Below, in pieces: positions 24,674-33,417 of a stretch of DNA of 64,000 nt; position 1 is the first letter of the stretch; every line of letters begins with the position of its first letter. The position numbers and the translations under genes were made by a program. The DNA lies in contig NZ_JGZG01000001.1 of the NCBI RefSeq assembly GCF_000741295.1, positions 62,001-126,000 of the forward strand. The letters are read 5' to 3'. The DNA is from Bifidobacterium pseudolongum subsp. globosum (GTDB lineage Bacteria; Actinomycetota; Actinomycetes; Actinomycetales; Bifidobacteriaceae). Under the pieces are notes generated by a model that saw only the letters and a list, made by a program, of their open reading frames with translations, did not search any database and was not told the DNA's origin.

Positions 24674-26152
24674 TTACGCGCGTTCCTCGTTCCAGCGGGT
24701 GGCGAGTGAGCTCAGGCCCGAGGCATGCGACCCTTTGAGCAGCACGACCATGCCTTCATGTGCGCGTCCCAGATCGCGCACAATGCCGTCTGCCTCGTCG
24801 ATGGTGTCCACGCAGAACACGGCGTCTGCGTCCATCGCGGTGCGCGCGCCTTCGGCGAGGTCGTGCGCCAGTGCGTTGAGGTGCGGGTCATTCCCGCCAC
24901 CGACCGCGATGACCGCGTCGGCCCCGTTGCGGGCGGCGTAGGCGCCGATGTCATGGTGGGCCTGTGCCTCGTCACCGCCGAGTTCGAGCATGGCGCCGAG
25001 CACGGCCACGCGGGTGGGCTGCGCGGCGTCGCCGGCGTGCCATGCCATCATGCCGTCGATGCCGGCGCGCATCGAATCGGGGTTCGCGTTGAACGAATCG
25101 TCGATGAGCGTGAACCGCACATCGCCTTCCTGCACCACGCTCACTGCCATGCGGTGCGCGCTGATCGCATGCACCGAGTTGAGCACGGCGGCGATGTGCT
25201 CGAGCGGCATGCCCTCCAGGCGCGCCACGCTCGCGGCTGCGAGGGCGTTCATGATGTTGTGCCGTCCGGTGATGCCGAGTTTCACACGCTGTTCCACACC
25301 GGCTTCGCTGACGAGCGTGAACACCGGGTGCCCCAGATCGTCGAGGCTGATGTCGTCCGCGGCCACATAGCCGTCGTGCTCATGCACCTGCGCGTGCTCG
25401 ATACCGAACCACACCACCTTGCCCGGCGCGATGTCCTGCATGCGGGTCACGCGGGCGTCATCGGCGTTGAGCACCGTCACGCCGTCGTTGAGCAATCCGC
25501 GCACGATCTCGCTTTTCGCCTGTGCGATGTGCTCGACCGAGCCGAATTCACCCAGATGCGCCACGCCCACCTTCAGCACAATGGCGATGTCGGGTGGCGC
25601 GATCGTCGTCAGATGCGCGATCTCACCAAGGTGGTTGGCGCCCATCTCCGCCACCAGATAGCGGGTATGCTCGTCCACTTCGAGCGCGGTGAGCGGCAGG
25701 CCTATCTCGTTGTTGAACGAGCCGACCGGTGCCACGGTCTCACCGAGGGTGGAGAGCAACGCCTTCAACAGGTCCTTCGTCGTCGTCTTGCCCACCGAGC
25801 CAGTGATGCCAATGATCGTGAAGGGAGTGGCCTCGTTGCGACGCATCCGCAGGTTCGCCTTGGCGAGCTCGCCCAACGCGGCCACACCGTCTTTCACGAT
25901 GATCTGCGCGATGCCGGCGTCTGGCACGGCATGCTGTACCAGCGCCGCCACGGCGCCGTTGTGCGCGGCCGCGTCCACGTAATCATGGCCGTCCACATGC
26001 TCGCCCGCGATCGCGACGAACAGCGAGCCGGGCTGCGCGAGCCGCGAATCGGTGACCGCCGAAGTGACCTCGGTCCCTTCGTCCATGGCGGCACCGGGTG
26101 CTGCATGGCCGTCTACACTGGCCATGACCTGCCGCAACGTCATCTTCATCAT
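24674..26152 (-). CDS. murF: UDP-N-acetylmuramoyl-tripeptide--D-alanyl-D-alanine ligase
   Basis: A 492-aa Mur ligase completing the pentapeptide with D-Ala-D-Ala. The N-terminal uridine-binding domain has the TDSRLAQPGSLFVAIAGEHVDGHDY signature, the ATP loop is GSVGKTTT (118-125), VAEMGANHLGEIAHL and the NANPDSM segment are typical of MurF. AGGAG 7 nt upstream selects the ATG at 26152 over 26158. It follows the MurE-like gene by 39 bp. Confidence 0.95.
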   Translation of the reverse strand: MMKMTLRQVMASVDGHAAPGAAMDEGTEVTSAVTDSRLAQPGSLFVAIAGEHVDGHDYVDAAAHNGAVAALVQHAVPDAGIAQIIVKDGVAALGELAKANLRMRRNEATPFTIIGITGSVGKTTTKDLLKALLSTLGETVAPVGSFNNEIGLPLTALEVDEHTRYLVAEMGANHLGEIAHLTTIAPPDIAIVLKVGVAHLGEFGSVEHIAQAKSEIVRGLLNDGVTVLNADDARVTRMQDIAPGKVVWFGIEHAQVHEHDGYVAADDISLDDLGHPVFTLVSEAGVEQRVKLGITGRHNIMNALAAASVARLEGMPLEHIAAVLNSVHAISAHRMAVSVVQEGDVRFTLIDDSFNANPDSMRAGIDGMMAWHAGDAAQPTRVAVLGAMLELGGDEAQAHHDIGAYAARNGADAVIAVGGGNDPHLNALAHDLAEGARTAMDADAVFCVDTIDEADGIVRDLGRAHEGMVVLLKGSHASGLSSLATRWNEERA

Positions 26153-26191
26153 ATGCATTCTCCTTGCACTGCGCGGTATGGAACCGCCGGT

Positions 26192-27073
26192 TCAGTTCAG
26201 CTCCCTCGACACGCGCAACGCGCTGCGGATGCTGCTTTTGCGGATGCCGGCCGCAAGCACCATCGCGATGGCGAGCGACAGCGGTCGCGAAGGCCCGGTG
26301 CCCAGGTCGGCCTGGATCGCCATCATGTCGGTCTCATCGGTGCGCACGGCCACATGCGTGTTGTCATCCAGCACGCAGCCATACCGTTCACACACCGGTG
26401 CGAGCGCCTGTTCCACATCCGTGTTGCGCGTCTCGCCGTCATAGCCGATCACGTCGACCCCCACGCTTTCGAGCGAGCCGGCGGCGAGCGTCTCGTCGTC
26501 AAGCGCGATGATGACCGCCGCCACGCCGTCTTCCACACACACCGACAACACGCGCTGCACCGAGAAGGTGTCAACCGGGTAGGTCAGATCGAGGAACCGT
26601 TCGAGCGATTGCGAATCGCCCTTGCAGAGGGTGCCCACCGGGTTGCCTAGCATATGCAGGAACTGCGCGATCGCATCCACGTCTTCGCGCAGGCGCTCGT
26701 TGCTGGCGCCCGCGACCGCGAACACGGCAATCGATTCGGAGGGCATGCCTGCGATGCTCGCGGCGAGTTCGCCGATCTGCTGCGGCGTGGGGTCGGCGAA
26801 CAGGATCGGGATCTGCTGGTCGTCGATCGCGTTGCGCATGGAGGTGGGCAGCAGCATCGCGTAGGCGCCTCGCTGCACGGCGAGCGCCACACGTGCCTTT
26901 TCGATGCGCCCGCTGGGGATGAACAACGCCCCGGGCGTCACCGATTCCACGTCGTTGGCGAGCGATGTCACGGTCACGTCGCGTGCGAAGCCGGGCACGA
27001 GCGAGAACCCGTAGCGGTCCTCGAGCATGCCCAGCGTCAGACGCTGTGACGTCGTTTCACTGATTGCGCTCAT
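26192..27073 (-). CDS. Shortened MurE-like protein without the ATP-binding loop
   Basis: A 293-aa protein in the murE position between ftsI and murF. The N-terminal 110 residues follow the Mur-ligase uridine domain (TSLANDVESVTPGALFIPSGR...VQRGAYAMLLP). Residues 115-215 track the start of the MurE central domain (TYPVDTFSVQRVLSVCVEDGVAAVIIALDDETLAAGSLESVGVDVIGYD, like TxPd...vQ...L...G...i...d...L..gr..g...DvavF). But the GTNGKTT loop is replaced by AGASNERLR (121-129), so the catalytic Lys is missing, and the C-terminal ligase domain is absent (MurE is usually about 490 aa). It has an intact frame, a good RBS (GAGGAG) and normal codon use, so it is a maintained protein rather than a pseudogene. 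Inferred non-ligase role, perhaps scaffolding; the true MurE must be elsewhere. Confidence 0.75.
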   Translation of the reverse strand: MSAISETTSQRLTLGMLEDRYGFSLVPGFARDVTVTSLANDVESVTPGALFIPSGRIEKARVALAVQRGAYAMLLPTSMRNAIDDQQIPILFADPTPQQIGELAASIAGMPSESIAVFAVAGASNERLREDVDAIAQFLHMLGNPVGTLCKGDSQSLERFLDLTYPVDTFSVQRVLSVCVEDGVAAVIIALDDETLAAGSLESVGVDVIGYDGETRNTDVEQALAPVCERYGCVLDDNTHVAVRTDETDMMAIQADLGTGPSRPLSLAIAMVLAAGIRKSSIRSALRVSRELN

Positions 27074-27113
27074 CGTTGCTCCTCTTGTTGGGTGGTCGTC
27101 ATCTGCTGTTCGC

Positions 27114-28910
27114 TCACCATTCCACCGGAATCGCGTTCTTGCGTTGCGGGGAGTTCGGCACTTCGTATTTCTGCATCAGGAATTCGCCGATCTGCGCGAA
27201 CACCGGGCCCGCCGTCAGACCACCATAGCTGCCCTCCGGGTCCTTGAGCACCACGGTCACCACGAACCGGGGGTTGTCGGCGGGGATGATCGCGGAGTAA
27301 TCGCTGATGAGCGAGCTCAGCTTGCCGTCGGGGCCGGCCACTTCGGCGGTGCCGGACTTGGAGGCCACACGATAGCCTTTCACGCCGGCGAACCCTTGCG
27401 AGGAATAGTGTTCCGACACGGATTCCATCGCGTTGAGGATCTGCTTGGAGGCCTCTTGGTCGATCACGCGCGTGGATTCCTTCTGTTCGGGCGTGGTGCT
27501 TTTGCCGTCGGGGGTGGTGATGGATTTGATGATCGACTGCGGCTTGAGCACGCCTTGGTTGGCGATGACCGCGATCGCGTTCGTCATCTGCAGCGCGTTG
27601 ACGGTGTAGCCTTGGCCGAAGAGCACGGTGTTGCGCGTACGGCCGTCCCATGTCTGCGGCTGGGTGAGCAGGCCCTGCGATTCGCCCGGCAGGTTGAGGC
27701 CGCTCGGCTGGCCGATGCCGAATTTGGTCAGGTATTCGTAGCGCTTCTGGTCCGAGAACGAATCGGAGGCGAGGATTGTGCCGATGTTCGAGGATTGCTC
27801 GAGCACGCCGGCGAGCGTCCAGCGCTCGGCGCCGTGGTTGAACGAATCCTTGTAGGTCTGCCCGTCGAGCGTCAGCGAATCGGGCACGGTGAATTTGTCG
27901 GACATCTGGTGCAGGTGCTCCTGCACGAGCCCCGACATGGTGAAGACCTTGCCCACGGACCCCGGTTCGAAGGTCTGGCTTACCGAACGCGCTACATTGA
28001 GTTTGGCGTCGTCGCTGCCGGCTTCGATCTGGTCGGTGTCGGCGAGCGCCAGGATCTGCCCGCTCTGCACGTCCTGCACCACGGCGATGCCCCACGCCGC
28101 CTTGTATTTCGCTTGGCTGTCCTTGAGGATCCGCTCCACGCGCCACTGGATGTCGCGGTCGATCGTCAGCTGCACATCCGCGCCATCCACCGTGTCCTTC
28201 GCATCGGTCATCGTGCCGGGGATCTCTTCACCGCCGTTGCCCTGCTGGTAGATCTGGTAGCCGTCGGTGCCGGTCAGTGTCTTGTCCTCGATCTGCTCGA
28301 TGCCGGCAACGCCCTTGCCCGCGTCATCCACGCCGCCGAGCAGCGCGCCCATGAGGGTGCCGTTCGTGTAGATGCGCTCGTTGCTCAGTTCGCCATACAC
28401 GATGCCGCCCAGATGCAGGTCGGCGATCTTGCGCTTGACTTCGGGCGTCACGTCTTTTTTGAGGATCGCGTACTGGCCGGTGCCCGAAAGCTTGCCGCCA
28501 AGTTCGGCCGCGTTCATGCCGAGCACCGGTGCGAGCAATTGCGCCACGGCGGCCACACCGGTCGTCTGCAACGGTTTGCCGTCGATCTCATGGCAATAGC
28601 CGCGTGTGCGCGTGGTGCATGTGGTGGGCTCGAAATCCTGTGCCGCCTCCGGATTGCCGATGATCGTGTAGCGTTCCACGCTTTGCGCGAGCACCGCCCC
28701 GTTCGCGTCGGTGATCTTGCCGCGTTTGGCGCTTAGCACCGCTTTGACTGTGCGGTTCTGCGTGGCGGCCTGTGCGGTGCTCGCGCCGTCGATCAATTGG
28801 ATGCGCACCAATTGCCCAATGCACAGCAGCGCCACGAGCAGCATGACGATGCCCATGATCGAAGCCTGCTTGACGCGCCGGGAAAGTCGGGACCAGGAGA
28901 ACGAACGCAT
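27114..28910 (-). CDS. ftsI: Septal peptidoglycan transpeptidase FtsI (class B PBP)
   Basis: A 598-aa division transpeptidase. N-terminal membrane anchor (about residues 17-38), PBP dimerisation domain starting AKRGKITDANGAVLAQSVERY, then the transpeptidase domain with Ser318-x-x-Lys321 (EPGSVGKVF), SSN (LEQSSNIGTI) and Lys518-Ser-Gly-Thr (SKSGTAEV). Located in the extracytoplasmic space it crosslinks septal glycan with FtsW. The ATG at 28910 shares a base with the ftsL stop (TGATG), giving coupling; the frame is open further upstream but only as antisense-like low-complexity sequence. The MurE-like gene follows after 40 bp. Confidence 0.95.
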   Translation of the reverse strand: MRSFSWSRLSRRVKQASIMGIVMLLVALLCIGQLVRIQLIDGASTAQAATQNRTVKAVLSAKRGKITDANGAVLAQSVERYTIIGNPEAAQDFEPTTCTTRTRGYCHEIDGKPLQTTGVAAVAQLLAPVLGMNAAELGGKLSGTGQYAILKKDVTPEVKRKIADLHLGGIVYGELSNERIYTNGTLMGALLGGVDDAGKGVAGIEQIEDKTLTGTDGYQIYQQGNGGEEIPGTMTDAKDTVDGADVQLTIDRDIQWRVERILKDSQAKYKAAWGIAVVQDVQSGQILALADTDQIEAGSDDAKLNVARSVSQTFEPGSVGKVFTMSGLVQEHLHQMSDKFTVPDSLTLDGQTYKDSFNHGAERWTLAGVLEQSSNIGTILASDSFSDQKRYEYLTKFGIGQPSGLNLPGESQGLLTQPQTWDGRTRNTVLFGQGYTVNALQMTNAIAVIANQGVLKPQSIIKSITTPDGKSTTPEQKESTRVIDQEASKQILNAMESVSEHYSSQGFAGVKGYRVASKSGTAEVAGPDGKLSSLISDYSAIIPADNPRFVVTVVLKDPEGSYGGLTAGPVFAQIGEFLMQKYEVPNSPQRKNAIPVEW

Positions 28911-29362
28911 CACTGTGCCCCTTCCCCGGCGGGCTGGTAGCCCTGCAGGTCGATCGACAACGACCCCTTGGCGGGTTCCATGTTCATCTTCTGCGCGCGT
29001 TCGGGCAACGTGGCTTCCAATTGCGCAAGCCTGGCCTGATTGTCTTCCACGTCCTGCTGCAGCATCGTGATGTGCTGCTCGATGCGCGAGGCCTCGAACG
29101 AGTTGGAGCTCATCTGCGTGCGCAACAGAAGCGCGCCCAGCAGGCATGTGCCCAGGAACACGACGGCCACCACGATATGCACAAGCGGCGTGGACCGTGA
29201 TTTTGTCCACGCCCAGAACGCTGCCAATCCGCGTTTCGCGGACCCGTTGGCGCTGCGGTTCGACACCACATGCAGCTGAGGGCGCTGTGTGCTGCGCGCC
29301 TCATGGCTTTGGCGCCCGGCCGGCGCCGCGTTCGAACGTGTGGAACGTGCTGCGGATCCCAT
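28910..29362 (-). CDS. ftsL: FtsL-like division protein
   Basis: A 150-aa bitopic protein placed between rsmH and ftsI, where ftsL always lies. About 58 basic cytoplasmic residues, one transmembrane helix (60-80, LVHIVVAVVFLGTCLLGALLL), then an extracellular coiled coil (SFEASRIEQHITMLQQDVEDNQARLAQLEATL) as expected of FtsL. Sequence conservation in this family is low, so the call rests on topology and position. It overlaps ftsI by one base and follows rsmH by 3 bp. Confidence 0.88.
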   Translation of the reverse strand: MGSAARSTRSNAAPAGRQSHEARSTQRPQLHVVSNRSANGSAKRGLAAFWAWTKSRSTPLVHIVVAVVFLGTCLLGALLLRTQMSSNSFEASRIEQHITMLQQDVEDNQARLAQLEATLPERAQKMNMEPAKGSLSIDLQGYQPAGEGAQ

Positions 29363-29365
29363 GGA

Positions 29366-30427
29366 TCAACCCCTCTTTCCCCGGCGGCGCCCAGTGGCGC
29401 CATGGCGTGCCCCCGCGCGCTGCATGGAACCGTCCGCCTCGTGCTCAAACCGCCGGCGCCAACGCTGCGGCACCGGACGGACCAATTCGACGGCGCGAAG
29501 ACGCACCGAAGCGGCACGCGGATTGCGCTCGCGCTCCTCGTCGTCGGCCATCACCGCGCCCTTGGTGAGCGGCGCGAAGAACGGCTGCATGTCGTCTGGA
29601 ACAACAGGCATATCAGCAGGCGCATCCACCCGGGTGCCCTGCATCATGAACGATTTGACCGTCTTGTCTTCGAGCGAATGGTACGACTCCACCACAAGCC
29701 TGCCACCCACCGCAAGCCGGTTGGCGATCTGCGGCAGTGTGCGCGCGAGCTTCTCCAGTTCGCCGTTCACCTCGATGCGCAACGCCTGGAACACGCGCTT
29801 GGCGGGGTTGCCGCTGCCGCGGTGAGCCTGCGGAATCACGCGGTCCACAAGCGCGGTCAACTGCCGCGAACTCGTGAGCGGTTCGTCCGCGCGCGAGCGC
29901 ACGATCTCCTGGGCGATCTGGCGCGCAAAGCGCTCTTCGCCATACGCTTTGAAGATGCGGGTCAACGCAGCGGCGTCGTAGCGTTCGAGCACCATCTGCG
30001 CGGTCAGCGGCTGCGAGACGTCCATGCGCATGTCGAGCGGGGCGTCGTGTGCGTACGAAAAGCCGCGCTCGCGCTCGTCGATCTGCAGGCTCGAGAGCCC
30101 CAGGTCCATGAACACGGCCTGCACGGTGTCGATACCTCGCTCCTCGAGCACGCGCGAGAAGTCGTCGAACGCCGCGTGCACGGGGATGAACCGGCCACCC
30201 AGCCCCTCCTGTTCGACGCGCGCGGTGGCCATGTGCAGCGCCTCGATGTCGCGGTCGATGCCGATCAGGCGCGCCTGCGGGGCGGCTTTGAGGAACGCGA
30301 TGCTGTGGCCGGCGAGTCCAAGCGTGCAGTCGACGGCGAGCGCGCCCGGCGTGCGCAATGCGGGCGCGACGAGGCCCACGCACTGCTCGAGCAGCACGGG
30401 CTGGTGAATGTGCGCGTAATCCGTCAT
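29366..30427 (-). CDS. rsmH: 16S rRNA (cytosine1402-N4)-methyltransferase
   Basis: A 353-aa SAM-dependent methyltransferase acting on C1402 of 16S rRNA. It begins with HQPVLLEQCVGLVAPAL, followed by the SAM-binding DCTLGLAGHSIAFL, FMDLGLSSLQID(E/D)RERGFSY and the C-terminal SYHSLEDKTVKSFM motif. Its ATG follows the mraZ stop directly (TAGATG), so the two are translated from one message. The C-terminal 30 residues are Arg-rich. Confidence 0.95.
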   Translation of the reverse strand: MTDYAHIHQPVLLEQCVGLVAPALRTPGALAVDCTLGLAGHSIAFLKAAPQARLIGIDRDIEALHMATARVEQEGLGGRFIPVHAAFDDFSRVLEERGIDTVQAVFMDLGLSSLQIDERERGFSYAHDAPLDMRMDVSQPLTAQMVLERYDAAALTRIFKAYGEERFARQIAQEIVRSRADEPLTSSRQLTALVDRVIPQAHRGSGNPAKRVFQALRIEVNGELEKLARTLPQIANRLAVGGRLVVESYHSLEDKTVKSFMMQGTRVDAPADMPVVPDDMQPFFAPLTKGAVMADDEERERNPRAASVRLRAVELVRPVPQRWRRRFEHEADGSMQRAGARHGATGRRRGKRG

Positions 30428-30940
30428 CTACCACTCCAGTTCCGGCAATACGTCGGATGTGATGTCCGCATAACCCTGTTCATGTGCGGTCAGGTAATCC
30501 TCCCACGCCTGCTTGTTCCAAATCTCGGCCCGTGTGCCAACGCCGATGATGACGATCTCGTCGCCAAGGCCGGCATAGTCGCGCAGCATCTGCGGAATCA
30601 GCACGCGTCCCTGCTTGTCGGGGTCCTGGTCAACCGCGCCCGACAGGAACATGCGCAGGTATTCTCGTGCGGCCCTGCTGCCCATCGACGTCTTCTGCAT
30701 CTGCATGGCGATGCGCCGGAACTCCCGTTGGGGCAAGACGTACACGCAGCGCTCCTGGCCGCGGGCCATGACCATGCCGCGGCCCAGCTGCGCACGCATT
30801 TTTGCCGGCAACGCCACACGCCCTTTGGCGTCGATCTTGGGGGTGTATGTGCCCAAAAGCATCGGTGGCATCTCCAGCGACATCGGATCGGGGGCGGGCT
30901 CGTCAGTCGATGGCAACTGTGCATCGGTCAGGCTTGCCAT
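30428..30940 (-). CDS. mraZ: Transcriptional regulator MraZ
   Basis: A 170-aa AbrB-like DNA-binding protein with two SpoVT/AbrB-type repeats: GTYTPKIDAKGRVALPAKMRAQLG and AVDQDPDKQGRVLIPQMLRDYAGL (the DxxGR signature in both). It controls the dcw operon in bacteria by binding TGGGN repeats upstream of itself; four such repeats at 10 bp spacing lie 49-83 bp before this start. GGAGG 6 nt before the ATG supports the start. The 28-residue N-terminal extension is longer than in most MraZ proteins (about 145 aa). Confidence 0.94.
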   Translation of the reverse strand: MASLTDAQLPSTDEPAPDPMSLEMPPMLLGTYTPKIDAKGRVALPAKMRAQLGRGMVMARGQERCVYVLPQREFRRIAMQMQKTSMGSRAAREYLRMFLSGAVDQDPDKQGRVLIPQMLRDYAGLGDEIVIIGVGTRAEIWNKQAWEDYLTAHEQGYADITSDVLPELEW

Positions 30941-30988
30941 CAGTCACCTCCGAACCGCACCTCAATATGTCCGCATCTGCCTTCAGGT

Positions 30989-31023
30989 ACCCACTTTACC
31001 CCACCGCTCACCTAAAATCCCCA
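30989..31023 (-). promoter_or_regulatory. MraZ-binding boxes
   Basis: Read on the minus strand: TGGGG (31023-31019), a degenerate AGGTG (31013-31009), TGGGG (31003-30999) and TGGGT (30993-30989), all exactly 10 bp apart. TGGGN repeats at 10 bp are the known MraZ recognition pattern. The site lies between mraZ and the divergent helD, so it could affect both. Confidence 0.75.
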
Positions 31024-31145
31024 CCCGCCGCCAAAACACGCCGTCGGCGTGACCACCATGCACCGTTTCCACACGATGTGGCGCTCGTAGCCGCCGTTTG
31101 CTACGCTTGTGTGGCTCAAGTTTCAGACAGGGGACCAACGTTCAA

Positions 31146-33407
31146 ATGTCACAGTATTCAGCACAGTTGCAGGAAGAGCAGCGCATGACGGACCGCGCAT
31201 ACGCGCGCCTTGACACGCTGCGTGCGCAGGCAAGGGAGCGGTTGAGCGACGTGCGTGCCGCTGGGTCGCACGGTTCGCCCACGCAGCGCACCGAGCGTGA
31301 CTCCTTCGCCACGATGTATGAGGACCGTCTGGCGCAATTGCGCGCCGTCGAGGACCGCCTCGTGTTCGGCAGGATCGACAACACCGCGGGCGAACGGCGG
31401 TACATCGGGCGCATCGGCCTTTCCGACGAACGGCACGAGCCGATCCTCACCGACTGGCGCGCCGAGGCCGCGCGCCCGTTCTATGAGGCCACGCCGTCAC
31501 ACCACGGCGACATCGTGATGCGCCGCCACATCACACTGCATTTCCGCACCGTGGCCGGCATCGAAGACGAGGTGCTCGACGTGCATTCGGCGCATGTGAA
31601 CACGGCGAGCGAGCAGGGCACGCTGACCGGCGAAGGCGCGCTGCTGGCGTCGCTGGGCTCGCGACGCACCGGCAAGATGACCGACATCGTGGCCACAATC
31701 CAGGCCGAGCAGGACCGGATCATCCGCACCGATCTCGCCGGCGCCCTCGTGGTGCAGGGCGGCCCCGGCACCGGCAAGACGGCCGTGGCGCTGCACCGCG
31801 CCGCCTACCTGCTGTACACGCACCGCCGCCGACTCGAACGCTCCGGCGTGCTTGTGGTGGGCCCGAGCGAGGACTTCCTGCACTACATCGACCAAGTGCT
31901 CCCCTCCCTCGGCGAGACCGGCGTGGTGAGCCGCACGATCGGCGAGCTGATCCCCGGCGTCGTCACGCAGCGCGTCGACGAACCGCACGTGGCCCAGCTC
32001 AAGGGCGAACGGCGCATGGCCAAGGCGATCGCGAATGCGGTGGCCGCGCGCGAACGCGTGCCCTCGCAGTTGCCCGCGATCACGGTCAATGGAGTGTCGG
32101 TGCCCTTGCGCGCCTCCGACTTCGAGACGGCGATCGCCGACGCGCGCCGCACGCGGCAGCCGCACAACAAGGCCCGCGAGACCTTCGTCTCGTCGATGCT
32201 GTCGATGGTGCGCACGCGCGTCGTCGAAGAGCTCGACTACACGCCCGAGCAGGCCGAACTCAACGACATCATGGCGCAGCTGCGCATGAACGACAAACTG
32301 CGCGTCACGCTCAACCTGGCGTGGCTGCCGATGGATGGCCGCTGGCTGCTCGACCAGCTGTTCTCGAAGCCCGCGCAGTTGCGCCGGTTCGCGCCGTGGC
32401 TCAGCGACGCGCAGATCAGCATGCTCACCCGGTCCAAGGGCGCCCCACTCACGCTGTCCGACATTCCGCTGCTCGACGAGGCGCTCGAACTACTGGGTCC
32501 CGACCCGCACGAACAGGCGCGCCAGGCGTCGCGCGACGCGCAGCGCGCCGAAGAGGAGCGCTACGCCCAGGAGACGCTCGCACAGGCGGGCATCGGGGCG
32601 GGCATCGTCTCATCGAAGATGCTCGCCGACCACATGCGCGGCGACTCGTCGGAGCTGGTCGCGCAGCGCGCCGCCGCGGACCGCGAATGGACCTATGGGC
32701 ACATCGTCGTCGATGAGGCGCAGGAACTGACCGCCATGGACTGGCGCATGCTCATCCGCCGCTGCCCGTCGCGCTCGTTCACGATCGTGGGCGACGTGGC
32801 GCAGACCTCGGCGCTCGGCGGCACACGGGACTGGCGCACGTCGATGAACGCGTTGTTCGGCCCACAGAACTGGAGCCTCAACGAGCTGACGATCAACTAC
32901 CGCAACCCGCGTGAGGTCTCCGACCTCGCCGCGCGTTTCGCTGAAGGCGAAGGACTTTATATCTCCACCGTCAAGGCGATCCGTTCGGTGCCCGATTCGG
33001 TGCAGCGCGTGAGCGTGGCGGACCGTGCGGCGCTGTACGCCGAGGTCGCCGAGCAGACCCTTGATCTGGCCGGGTCGTACCTTGTGGGCGACGGCACAGG
33101 CCGCGTGGCCGTCATCATCCCCGACGAACTGCGCGATGCCGTACAGGCCGCCGTGCACGAAGCCGTGGCGCACAGCACGCTCGCACGCAGTGGCGTCCGG
33201 TTCGACGAGCAGATCATGGTGTGCGGCGCGCAATCGGTAAAAGGCCTTGAATACGATGCGGTTATGGTTGTGGAACCAGGACTCATCGAGCAGGAGGCGC
33301 CCACACGGCTCTCCGCGGCCTCCGACCTGTATGTGGCGCTCACCCGCCCCACGCAGCGTCTGCTTATAGTCCGGACACAAGCAGACGAAACGCTGCTCGA
33401 TTTGTAA
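31146..33407 (+). CDS. HelD/HelR-like RNA polymerase-associated ATPase
   Basis: A 753-aa superfamily 1 (UvrD/Rep-like) protein of the HelD group, which removes stalled RNA polymerase from DNA. The N-terminal 70 residues form a helical arm (QLQEEQRMTDRAYARLDTLRAQARERL) as in actinobacterial HelD, followed by the LVFGRIDN...YIGRIGL...TDWRAEAARPFYEAT segment. The P-loop GGPGTGKTA is at about 205-213, motif II lies in HIVVDEAQELTAMDWRML, and motif VI in YVALTRPTQRL. The ATG at 31146 is chosen over an upstream TTG because the conserved helical start begins here; an AGGGGA sits about 12 nt upstream. serA follows after 10 bp. Confidence 0.88.
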   Translation: MSQYSAQLQEEQRMTDRAYARLDTLRAQARERLSDVRAAGSHGSPTQRTERDSFATMYEDRLAQLRAVEDRLVFGRIDNTAGERRYIGRIGLSDERHEPILTDWRAEAARPFYEATPSHHGDIVMRRHITLHFRTVAGIEDEVLDVHSAHVNTASEQGTLTGEGALLASLGSRRTGKMTDIVATIQAEQDRIIRTDLAGALVVQGGPGTGKTAVALHRAAYLLYTHRRRLERSGVLVVGPSEDFLHYIDQVLPSLGETGVVSRTIGELIPGVVTQRVDEPHVAQLKGERRMAKAIANAVAARERVPSQLPAITVNGVSVPLRASDFETAIADARRTRQPHNKARETFVSSMLSMVRTRVVEELDYTPEQAELNDIMAQLRMNDKLRVTLNLAWLPMDGRWLLDQLFSKPAQLRRFAPWLSDAQISMLTRSKGAPLTLSDIPLLDEALELLGPDPHEQARQASRDAQRAEEERYAQETLAQAGIGAGIVSSKMLADHMRGDSSELVAQRAAADREWTYGHIVVDEAQELTAMDWRMLIRRCPSRSFTIVGDVAQTSALGGTRDWRTSMNALFGPQNWSLNELTINYRNPREVSDLAARFAEGEGLYISTVKAIRSVPDSVQRVSVADRAALYAEVAEQTLDLAGSYLVGDGTGRVAVIIPDELRDAVQAAVHEAVAHSTLARSGVRFDEQIMVCGAQSVKGLEYDAVMVVEPGLIEQEAPTRLSAASDLYVALTRPTQRLLIVRTQADETLLDL

Positions 33408-33417
33408 GGTGGTGCAT

